Source: an uncultured Lachnospiraceae bacterium
GTDB taxonomy: Bacteria > Bacillota > Clostridia > Lachnospirales > Lachnospiraceae
Reading direction: 5' to 3'
Assembly (NCBI GenBank): GCA_947172705.1
Contig: CAMWCA010000034.1
Coordinates: forward strand, 1-37,307
DNA: 37,307 nt
The notes under the pieces were generated by a model. It saw nothing but the letters and a program-made list of their open reading frames with translations, did no database searches and was not told the origin of the DNA. The position numbers and the translations under genes were made by a program. Below are positions 30,918 through 37,307 of the stretch, piece after piece (positions within the stretch are counted from its first letter, which is position 1; each line of letters opens with the position of its first letter).

Positions 30918-31766
30918 CTATATTGCAATGGGAATATCTCTGACCTGTTCCCCTGCCAGATAATTTTCTACCCTGACATCGTTCCTTGTAAACTGATAAA
31001 AATCCCTGATCTCCGGATTCAGCCAAAACGCAGGCGCCGGATAAGGCTTTCTCTCTATCAGTTCCCTGACGATGGGAATATGTCTGTCGTAAATATGGGC
31101 GTCCGCGATCACGTGAACCAGTTCTCCCGCCTTCATATCACAGACCTGTGCCAGCATATAAACCAGCACCGCATATTGTACCACATTCCAGTTATTAGCC
31201 GCCAGTACGTCCTGGGATCTTTGATTTAAAATGACATTTAAAGTCAGTTTCTCCTCCCCCTTTTTCTGGGTCACATTGAAGGTCATACTGTATGCGCAGG
31301 GATACAGATTCATCTCATGGAGATCCTGATGCACGTAGATATTGGTCATAATTCTGCGGCTGAAGGGATTGTTTTTTAAATCGTAGATCACCCTGTCCAC
31401 CTGATCCATCATCCCTTCTTTATATTGATGCTTCACCTGCATCTGATATCCGTACGCCTTGCCGATAGAACCGTCCGGGTCTGCCCATTCGTCCCATATA
31501 TGGCTGTGGAGGTCATGAATGTTGTTGGATTTTTTCTGCCAGATCCAGAGCATTTCGTCTGTGGCGCTCTTTAACGCCGTCTTCCGCAGGGTCAAAATAG
31601 GAAATTCTTTTGACAGGTCGTAACGGTTTACAACGCCAAACTTTTTAACGGTATATGCCGGCGTACCGTCCTCCCAGTGAGGGCGCACCTTTTCTCCCTC
31701 CGTACTGGTTCCGTTCTCCAGAATATCTTTGCACATCTTGATAAATATTTCATCTGCCGCACTCAT
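30918..31766 (-). CDS. thyA: Thymidylate synthase (ThyA type)
   Basis: A 282-residue ThyA that methylates dUMP to dTMP using methylenetetrahydrofolate. The catalytic cysteine is C157 in NLYPCAYS, the phosphate-binding arginines are R137/R138 (FSRRIMTN), and QRSQDVLAANNWNV and DAHIYDRH are classical motifs. The ATG at 31766 has AAAGGA 7 bases upstream; a longer frame begins before the ribosome site and was rejected. It sits between the MBL-fold gene and folA. Confidence 0.95.
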   Translation of the reverse strand: MSAADEIFIKMCKDILENGTSTEGEKVRPHWEDGTPAYTVKKFGVVNRYDLSKEFPILTLRKTALKSATDEMLWIWQKKSNNIHDLHSHIWDEWADPDGSIGKAYGYQMQVKHQYKEGMMDQVDRVIYDLKNNPFSRRIMTNIYVHQDLHEMNLYPCAYSMTFNVTQKKGEEKLTLNVILNQRSQDVLAANNWNVVQYAVLVYMLAQVCDMKAGELVHVIADAHIYDRHIPIVRELIERKPYPAPAFWLNPEIRDFYQFTRNDVRVENYLAGEQVRDIPIAI

Positions 31767-31786
31767 ACTGCTTTCCTTTCTGTCTG

Positions 31787-33388
31787 TTACACATCCCATT
31801 TATCGCAAAGAGAGTTGACCTGATCCGCAAACTTTGCCAGATCCTTATTGGCGCTTCCTTCATTCCGATGAATAACGGCAAGAAGTCTCTGACCTGCTGC
31901 AAGGAGCCGTGCAAATACATCGGATACGGTTCTCGTCTTCTTCTTAACCGGTATAGGCTCAGCCTCATATTCAAACCTGTCTGTGAGAAGATTAAATTCG
32001 CTGCCGCTGTAGGGCGCATTTGCTTTGATGCCATGCTCCGTAAAAAGACATTCCACAAAACGTTTGCACACTGCATCCTCCCCGTGTACCACAAATATGC
32101 GTCTGGGTTTTTCCTTAAAGCCTTCCACCCATTCGATCAGTCCGTTTTTATCCGCATGCCCTGAAAGCCCTACCAGAGTACGAATGGAAGCGCACACGTC
32201 GATGGTCTCCCCGAAAAGCTTCACCTCCGACACATCCCCTTCTATCAAAAGTCTTCCCAGGGTGCCCACCGCCTGATAGCCTACAAACAGGATGGTACAT
32301 TCCTCTCTCCAAAGATTATGCTTCAAGTGATGGCGGATTCTTCCTGCTTCACACATGCCAGACGCGGAAATAATCACCTTGGGCGTATCCTCAAAGTTGA
32401 TCGCCTTGGATTCTTCGCTGGTAATGGTAAGCTTCAGCCCCGGGAAGGAGATGGGGTTAATCCCCTGCCTTACCAGTTCCATTGCCTCTTCGTCAAAACA
32501 GCTTTCCTCATTTTTGTAGAAAATATTGGTGGCCTCAACGGCAAGAGGGCTGTCCACATAAACAGGAAAATTCTCATGCCCTTTTACCAGCCTGTTTACC
32601 TTTATTTTACGCAGGAAATATAAAAGCTCCTGGGTTCTTCCCACTGCAAAGGAGGGAATGACCACATTGCCGCCTTTGTCAAAAGTCTCCTGCAGAACCT
32701 TCGTCAATTCCTTTACATAATCAGGGTGTTCTCCGGGATGAAGCCTGTCGCCATAGGTGGATTCCATCACCACATAATCCGCTTCCTCCGTCATGCTGGG
32801 AGATTTGATCAGCGGTTGGTTTTTGTTCCCGATATCCCCCGAAAAAACGATCTTCCGGGTAGTTTCCTCCTCCGTTGCCCACACCTCGATGCTTGCCGAC
32901 CCAAGGAGATGCCCCACATCCGTAAATCGTATTTTGAGTCCCTCGCAGAGTTCTACCTCCTGGCCATATTCGCAGGGTACAAGCCTTTTGATGGCTGCGT
33001 CTGCATCTTCCATGGTATAAACAGGCTCCTGATAGGCTATATTTGCATTTCTCTTTGCCTTGCGGTTCTTCCACTCTGCTTCCTGCATCTGAATATGGGC
33101 GCAGTCTCTCAACATAATGCTGCACAGATCAGCCGTTGCCCTGGTGGCAAAAATCTGCCCCTTAAAGCCCCTTGCCGTAAGCTGGGGGATCATGCCGGAA
33201 TGATCAATATGGGCATGGGTAAGCAGTACATAGTCGATACAGGACTCCTGTACCGGCAGTTCGCAATTTTCAAATACATTCACCCCCTGCTCCATACCGT
33301 AATCCACCAGTATGTGCTTTCCACAGGCATTCAGATAATGACAGCTTCCTGTCACCTCATGTGCCGCCCCTACAAAAATCAGTTTCAT
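31787..33388 (-). CDS. MBL-fold/beta-CASP metallo-hydrolase (RNase or exonuclease-like)
   Basis: A 533-residue two-metal metallo-beta-lactamase fold protein of the beta-CASP group, related to RNA-processing CPSF-like nucleases. Metal ligands are in LTHAHIDHSG (58-63) and DVGHLLGSASIEV, with GDIG as the aspartate strand. A beta-CASP insert (about 205-380) is followed by the RMMBL-type end (LSGHADKNGLIEW, VHGE). A C-terminal extension of about 70 residues follows the fold. Nuclease activity on RNA is likely but not shown. The ribosome site GGGAGGG precedes the ATG at 33388, and thyA follows by 20 bases. Confidence 0.88.
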   Translation of the reverse strand: MKLIFVGAAHEVTGSCHYLNACGKHILVDYGMEQGVNVFENCELPVQESCIDYVLLTHAHIDHSGMIPQLTARGFKGQIFATRATADLCSIMLRDCAHIQMQEAEWKNRKAKRNANIAYQEPVYTMEDADAAIKRLVPCEYGQEVELCEGLKIRFTDVGHLLGSASIEVWATEEETTRKIVFSGDIGNKNQPLIKSPSMTEEADYVVMESTYGDRLHPGEHPDYVKELTKVLQETFDKGGNVVIPSFAVGRTQELLYFLRKIKVNRLVKGHENFPVYVDSPLAVEATNIFYKNEESCFDEEAMELVRQGINPISFPGLKLTITSEESKAINFEDTPKVIISASGMCEAGRIRHHLKHNLWREECTILFVGYQAVGTLGRLLIEGDVSEVKLFGETIDVCASIRTLVGLSGHADKNGLIEWVEGFKEKPRRIFVVHGEDAVCKRFVECLFTEHGIKANAPYSGSEFNLLTDRFEYEAEPIPVKKKTRTVSDVFARLLAAGQRLLAVIHRNEGSANKDLAKFADQVNSLCDKWDV

Positions 33389-33402
33389 AGCTCGCCCTCC
33401 CT

Positions 33403-33678
33403 TTAGTTGTTATGACAGACAATATATTCTGTTCTTCCATACATTTCCTCAATTGCCGCAAAGAAAATGTCTCTGTCCTCCTCGCTTTCCACATCTCCGT
33501 GAAAAAAGAAAACCGCAACATGATAGAGCCGCTCCAGTTCCTCTTTGATCATCATGCCAAGCTCTTTATCCTTATCCATGATCGCTATCCCGCATCCCTG
33601 ACGGGCATACCGCTCCAGAATAGAATATTCCCTGGCTCTTGTATTTCCGGCAAATATGCAAACTTTTGTATTCGTCAT
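33403..33678 (-). CDS. Small Rossmann-like protein (SDR N-terminal fragment?)
   Basis: A 91-residue protein whose start resembles the first strand and helix of short-chain dehydrogenases (VCIFAGNTRAREYSILERYARQGCGIAIMDKD), followed by an acidic second half. It lacks the SDR catalytic YxxxK and most of the fold, so it cannot be a complete dehydrogenase. It may be a domesticated fragment or an independent small protein. It is the first gene of the unit with the MBL protein, thyA and folA, 14 bases before the MBL start. AAAGG lies about 13 bases before its ATG. Confidence 0.6.
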   Translation of the reverse strand: MTNTKVCIFAGNTRAREYSILERYARQGCGIAIMDKDKELGMMIKEELERLYHVAVFFFHGDVESEEDRDIFFAAIEEMYGRTEYIVCHNN

Positions 33679-33730
33679 GACAATTTATGTACCTTTCTCT
33701 GCTTGTGCTGACAAAATCTATCAAATATCG

Positions 33731-33760
33731 TAGTCAAATTATACCATATCTGAATATAAT
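33731..33760 (+). promoter_or_regulatory. Promoter of the YtaF-like gene, overlapping the divergent promoter
   Basis: TAGTCA (33731-33736) and a perfect TATAAT (33755-33760) are 18 bases apart. This interval overlaps the leftward promoter almost completely, so the two could interfere with each other. Confidence 0.5.
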
Positions 33761-33767
33761 ATAGCAA
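33738..33767 (-). promoter_or_regulatory. Promoter of the 91-residue gene/MBL/thyA/folA unit
   Basis: On the minus strand TTGCTA (33762-33767) and a perfect TATAAT (33738-33743) are 18 bases apart. Confidence 0.55.
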
Positions 33768-33786
33768 ATTCTTAAGGCAGCATGAC

Positions 33787-34374
33787 ATGAGCTTTTCTAT
33801 TTATTTTTTAATCCTGCTGGTCATTGTTCTCTCCATGGATGCATTTGCCGCAGGTCTGTCCTATGGAATGGAAAAAGTCCAGGTCCCTTTTCCATCCCTT
33901 TTCATTATAGCCCTGCTTTCGGGCAGTATGTTAACCGCTTCCCAGCTGGTGGGAAACCTGTTCCTTGATCTGGTTCCCCCTCAGCTTACAAAAGGTATTT
34001 CTTTTCTTGTACTTTTTCTGCTTTCCCTTTATAAATTTTATGACGCCCTGCCCCAGCTCCACAAAAAGGAAACAGGGCTGACCACCAAAAGCATTTCACA
34101 GCGGGTAAACAAGGAAGATAAATCCATACTTTCCGCCCGTGAAGCCGCTCTTCTTGCTTTCGCTCTGTCCGTGGATAATATCTCCGCAGGGCTGTGTACC
34201 GGAACCGTGTCCCTACCATTTATTATACTCCTGTCCCTGACAACTGCAATCCATTTTCTTGCGATTCGGTTAGGTCTTTTCACCGGACACCTTTTATCCC
34301 ACAAAAGTTCACACAGCCTCTCCTGGCTGGGAGCTGCTATTCTCATGCTTTTGTCCTTTATCCGTATTCTTTAG
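33787..34374 (+). CDS. YtaF-like sporulation membrane protein / MntP-family protein
   Basis: A 195-residue membrane protein with about six spans and two related halves. The paired aspartate motifs are SMDAFAAGLSYG near residue 17 and LSVDNISAGL near 132, as in MntP manganese exporters and YtaF of spore formers. A hydrophilic loop (about 95-118) separates the halves. Manganese efflux or a sporulation role cannot be separated from sequence. AAGG precedes the ATG by 9 bases. Its last 66 bases overlap the end of the convergent P-type ATPase gene, so antisense transcription of both 3' ends is expected. Confidence 0.85.
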   Translation: MSFSIYFLILLVIVLSMDAFAAGLSYGMEKVQVPFPSLFIIALLSGSMLTASQLVGNLFLDLVPPQLTKGISFLVLFLLSLYKFYDALPQLHKKETGLTTKSISQRVNKEDKSILSAREAALLAFALSVDNISAGLCTGTVSLPFIILLSLTTAIHFLAIRLGLFTGHLLSHKSSHSLSWLGAAILMLLSFIRIL

Positions 34375-37038
34375 CGCCTTTTCATCCGCCCTGCCAAGAA
34401 GCCCTTCCGAAAGCACCAAAAGTTCGTGAACCACAAGGGGCATTGCCGAAAGCGCTCCCAGCGTCCCCCATTCCGTCAGGCTTAATCTGCTGGTGCCAAA
34501 AAGATTAACAAAATACGGTATCTCCGTCACAAGCGCCTGCAGGGCGATTCCGATCCCCCATGCCGCGATCATGTAAATATTCTGTAAGTGATTCATTTTA
34601 AAAATGGATCTGTTTACATCCCGCATCCCCACCGCATGCATCAGCTGACTCATGCCAAGCACCGTAAAGGCATGGGTCTGCGCCTTATTCAAAACCGGCG
34701 TCAGACGGAGAATCTTTTCCAGGTTGCCCACCGTTACCGGAAGATTTTCTCTGAGCAGTTCCTGATAGGGAACCGCTATAAACGCCAGCAGGCTGATGAT
34801 GCCGATCACGGCGCCATAGCACAGTGTGCAGGAAAGCCCGCCGTGGGAAAACAGGCTGTCGGTGCTCTTTCTGGGAGGTTCCTTCATCAATGCGTTTCCG
34901 TCATTTTTGTCCACCCCCAGGGCGAGCGCCGGCAGAGAATCCGTAATCAAATTAATCCAAAGGATATGGCTTGCCTTCAAGGGGCTGGGAAAGCCCGCCA
35001 ATACTGCGGCAAGCATGGTAATGATCTCTCCAAAATTAGAAGAAAGAAGAAACAAAATGGTTTTACGGATGTTCTCGTAAATTCCCCTTCCCTCCTTCAT
35101 TGCCTTTTCAATGGTAGCGAAATTGTCGTCAGTCAAAACCAGATCGGCGGCATTCCGCGCCACATCCGTCCCCTCTTTTCCCATGGCAATGCCTACATCG
35201 GCGGCTTTCAATGAGGGAGCATCGTTGACTCCGTCCCCGGTCATCGCCACCACCTTGCCTCTGGATTTTAGCGCTTCCACGATCCGCACCTTATGTTCGG
35301 GGGATACTCTGGCAAAAACATGAATTCCCTCGATCCTTTCTGCAAGCTCCTGACCTCCAAGTTCCTCCAGCTGTGCTCCTGTCATACACTCTTTCTTTTC
35401 CTGTGCAATCCCAAGATCTCTGGCAATTGCAAATGCCGTATCCACATGATCTCCCGTGATCATCACGGTATCTACATGGGCGCCCCGAAAGCTTTCCACA
35501 GCCCCCTTTGCCTCTTCCCTGGGAGGATCGATCATCCCCACAAGCCCCAGAAAGATCATGTTCTTTTCGTCTTTCAGATCTCCCTTTTGTTTTGCCGCAA
35601 CGGCGAGCACACGGTATGCCTTATTTGCCATAAGCTCCACGGCGCCTTTTGCCTCTCTCTTTGCCTTAGCGGAAAAGGTCATTTCTTTTCCATGAACCCG
35701 CACATTACTGCATCGGTCAATGATCTCGTCCGCAGCTCCCTTTATGTATGCGATCCTCCCGTTTCCGCTTTTGTGCACAGTGGTCATCCTCTTCCGCTCC
35801 GAATCAAAAGCACGCTCGTCCACCCTGGGGAAACGCTTTTCCAGCCTCTCCTTGGAAATACCGTGCTCTCCGGCAAAATCCAGAAAAGCAAGCTCCGTGG
35901 GGTCCCCCAGTCTGTTTTCGCCTATGGAAGCATCGTTGCAAAGGGCGCAGGCTTCCAGCAGCAGGCTGCCGCTTTCCGAATCAAGCTCCTCCTCTTTTAC
36001 AAGCCGTCCGTCCAGATAGCATTCCTTTATGGTCATCCGGTTTTTGGTCAGGGTCCCCGTCTTATCGGAGCAAACTGTATTGACTGCTCCCAGTGTCTCC
36101 ACAGAGGGAAGACGCCGCACAATAGTGCCTACTCTTACCATGCGGGATACACTCAATGCCAGCACAATGGTCACAATTGCCGCAAGCCCCTCCGGCACTG
36201 CCGCCACCGCCAGGGAAATCGCCGTAAGAAGCATGTCCCCCACATCCCGCTTTTGCAGCACTGCAACCAAAAACAAGAACCCGCAGATGCCCACAGCGAG
36301 AATACTGAGCAGTCTGCCCAGATCTGCAAGCCTTTTTTGAAGGGGCGTCATTTCTCCATTGTCCGCACTGATCAAGCCGGCGATCTTGCCGATCTCCGTA
36401 TCCATCCCCGTTGCCGTTACAATTCCCATTCCCCTGCCATAGGTAACGGTGGTGGACATGTATGCCATATTGATCTTATCCCCGATACTGCTTCCCTGCT
36501 CCGTAAGCTCCCCGGTGATCTTGTCCACCGGAACCGACTCGCCTGTAAGCGCCGATTCCTCAATTTTCAGATTGACAGCTTCCAGGAGCCGCAGATCCGC
36601 CGGAACCTGTCTCCCTGCTTCCAGAAATATGATGTCCCCGGGCACCAGCTGCTGGCTTGGAATCTCATATTCTCTTCCTTCCCGTTTCACCAGAGCCTTG
36701 GGGCTTGCCAGCTCCTTCAGCGCCTCGATCGCCTTCCTTGCCTTGTCCTCCTGAATCACGCCCACTACTGAGTTTAAAATAATCACCGCCGCAATGATCG
36801 CAGCATCCCCCGCCTCCTTCAGGAAAAGAGAGATTGCGATCGCCGCCATCAAAATATAGATCAGAGGATCGTTCAGCTGCTCCATAAACAACATGAAAAC
36901 CCCCTTTTTCTTTTGTTCCTTTAGTTGATTGGAACCGTATTTTTCAAGCCTTTCTTTTGCCTGAGAGACTGCAAGTCCCATTTCCCCGCTGCTCTCCAGC
37001 TTTTTAATTACCTCCGCCGTATTCTGATCTGCATACAT
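34309..37038 (-). CDS. P-type calcium-transporting ATPase (PMCA/SERCA-like, P2A)
   Basis: A 909-residue P2A pump that exports calcium from the cytoplasm. The actuator motif TGES is at 165-168, the phosphorylated aspartate is D325 in CSDKTGTLT, and TGDGVNDAP is the hinge. Calcium-site residues match SERCA in TM4 (VPEGL, 281-285), TM5 (SSNFGEII) and TM6 (NLITDSLPALALG), so calcium is favoured over other cations. About ten spans are present. The ATG at 37038 has AGGAGGG 9 bases upstream. The polar C-terminal tail (EKALKNTDKGQKHENSSSQ) is encoded by the part that overlaps the convergent YtaF-like gene. Confidence 0.93.
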   Translation of the reverse strand: MYADQNTAEVIKKLESSGEMGLAVSQAKERLEKYGSNQLKEQKKKGVFMLFMEQLNDPLIYILMAAIAISLFLKEAGDAAIIAAVIILNSVVGVIQEDKARKAIEALKELASPKALVKREGREYEIPSQQLVPGDIIFLEAGRQVPADLRLLEAVNLKIEESALTGESVPVDKITGELTEQGSSIGDKINMAYMSTTVTYGRGMGIVTATGMDTEIGKIAGLISADNGEMTPLQKRLADLGRLLSILAVGICGFLFLVAVLQKRDVGDMLLTAISLAVAAVPEGLAAIVTIVLALSVSRMVRVGTIVRRLPSVETLGAVNTVCSDKTGTLTKNRMTIKECYLDGRLVKEEELDSESGSLLLEACALCNDASIGENRLGDPTELAFLDFAGEHGISKERLEKRFPRVDERAFDSERKRMTTVHKSGNGRIAYIKGAADEIIDRCSNVRVHGKEMTFSAKAKREAKGAVELMANKAYRVLAVAAKQKGDLKDEKNMIFLGLVGMIDPPREEAKGAVESFRGAHVDTVMITGDHVDTAFAIARDLGIAQEKKECMTGAQLEELGGQELAERIEGIHVFARVSPEHKVRIVEALKSRGKVVAMTGDGVNDAPSLKAADVGIAMGKEGTDVARNAADLVLTDDNFATIEKAMKEGRGIYENIRKTILFLLSSNFGEIITMLAAVLAGFPSPLKASHILWINLITDSLPALALGVDKNDGNALMKEPPRKSTDSLFSHGGLSCTLCYGAVIGIISLLAFIAVPYQELLRENLPVTVGNLEKILRLTPVLNKAQTHAFTVLGMSQLMHAVGMRDVNRSIFKMNHLQNIYMIAAWGIGIALQALVTEIPYFVNLFGTSRLSLTEWGTLGALSAMPLVVHELLVLSEGLLGRADEKALKNTDKGQKHENSSSQPGEAV

Positions 37039-37108
37039 AAGCTATCCCTCCTGCTCTTATGATTTTATATGCCGATCTGAAAGGGAATATGCGCGGGAAT
37101 TTCAATAT

Positions 37109-37267
37109 GGTCGAACCGGAGATATTTTCTCTCCGGCATGTCCCCTGCACGACCAAAAGGCTGACGCTTTCGCGCCAGCCTGAAAAAGAATCGCATATGA
37201 TGATGTGGGTGCCAAAAGCCCTGGCTGCGGAGTACGCCTGACAATCTGCACGAAAAGAGTTCGTGCA
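37109..37267 (-). other. Hairpin-rich element upstream of the calcium pump
   Basis: Three strong stems lie within 160 bases, written here on the plus strand. 37109-37154: GGTCG/CGACC outer arms with an inner CCGGAGA/TCTCCGG. 37158-37181: 10-bp arms (one G-U pair) closed by GAAA on the minus strand. 37247-37267: TGCACGAA/TTCGTGCA, 8 bp perfect. No believable gene covers it. It could be a structured 5' leader (riboswitch-like) of the pump mRNA or one copy of a repeated intergenic element. It does not match a riboswitch I can recognise, and it may continue past the window end. Confidence 0.5.
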
Positions 37268-37307
37268 ACTGACTTTTGTGCGATGGAGATGAGACTCAAA
37301 AATCGTG

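Noticed and set aside
35293..36771. 492-residue plus-strand frame antisense to the calcium pump
   Set aside because: It is a shadow of the well-conserved P-type ATPase on the minus strand; the translation is Cys/His-rich with no recognisable motifs.
37059..37241. 60-residue plus-strand frame and two overlapping minus-strand frames near the window end
   Set aside because: They run through strong hairpins, have no ribosome site and overlap one another in several frames. The nucleotide structure explains the region better than a gene.
37109..37267. YybP-YkoY manganese, NiCo, M-box or c-di-GMP riboswitch before the cation pump
   Set aside because: I looked for the conserved core sequences of these classes on the minus strand and did not find a convincing match, so only an unnamed structured element is reported.

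Overview
The window reads as chromosomal DNA of a low-to-moderate-GC Gram-positive anaerobe of the Clostridia, most likely a Lachnospiraceae member. The evidence is the strong AGGAGG-type ribosome sites, sigma-A-like promoters, tightly packed operons, and families typical of that group (DUF1848, SPL-type radical SAM protein, YtaF-like MntP protein, DUF5692, DUF5722). This assignment is inference from gene content. I see no rRNA, tRNA, CRISPR array, phage gene or intact insertion sequence.

Region by region. 1-3.8 kb (minus): a 3'-truncated AraC-type regulator, then a tightly overlapping operon marR > DUF1848 > SPL-type radical SAM > fpg with a palindromic operator on the marR promoter. 3.9-5.6 kb (plus): an ECF sigma factor overlapping a single-pass membrane partner, ended by a terminator. 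5.7-9.7 kb (minus): response regulator > histidine kinase > ABC ATPase > ABC-2 permease, with 11-bp-spaced direct repeats at its promoter. 9.8-11.9 kb (minus): DUF4143 ATPase followed by a zinc-type macrodomain ADP-ribosyl hydrolase. 12.0-14.4 kb (minus): a membrane diguanylate cyclase and, from its own promoter, an Rrf2-type regulator. 14.4-15.3 kb: a divergent control region with 20-bp tandem repeats, a candidate leader peptide and mutually exclusive hairpins ahead of a DUF1062 gene. 15.4-19.1 kb (minus): hipB > hipA > ROK regulator > membrane-anchored protein. 19.3-19.6 kb (plus): a 76-residue small gene with its own terminator.

19.6-29.2 kb (minus) is the most distinctive part. It holds larB, larC and larE (nickel-pincer nucleotide cofactor synthesis), then, behind an internal promoter and palindrome, hypB, a 928-residue Fe-S/FAD oxidoreductase, hypA, a multi-pass DUF5692 membrane protein and a secreted DUF5722 protein. 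No larA, hydrogenase or urease is in the window. The layout suggests a nickel and cofactor-loading module whose client enzyme is elsewhere or unrecognised. 29.3-33.7 kb (minus): a 91-residue Rossmann-like protein > MBL/beta-CASP protein > thyA > folA, then ilvE from its own promoter. 33.8-37.0 kb: a YtaF/MntP-like membrane protein (plus) converging on and overlapping a P-type calcium pump (minus). The last 270 bases hold a hairpin-rich element upstream of the pump.

All functions are read from motifs and remembered family features; no database search was run. Promoters and RNA structures were found by eye.
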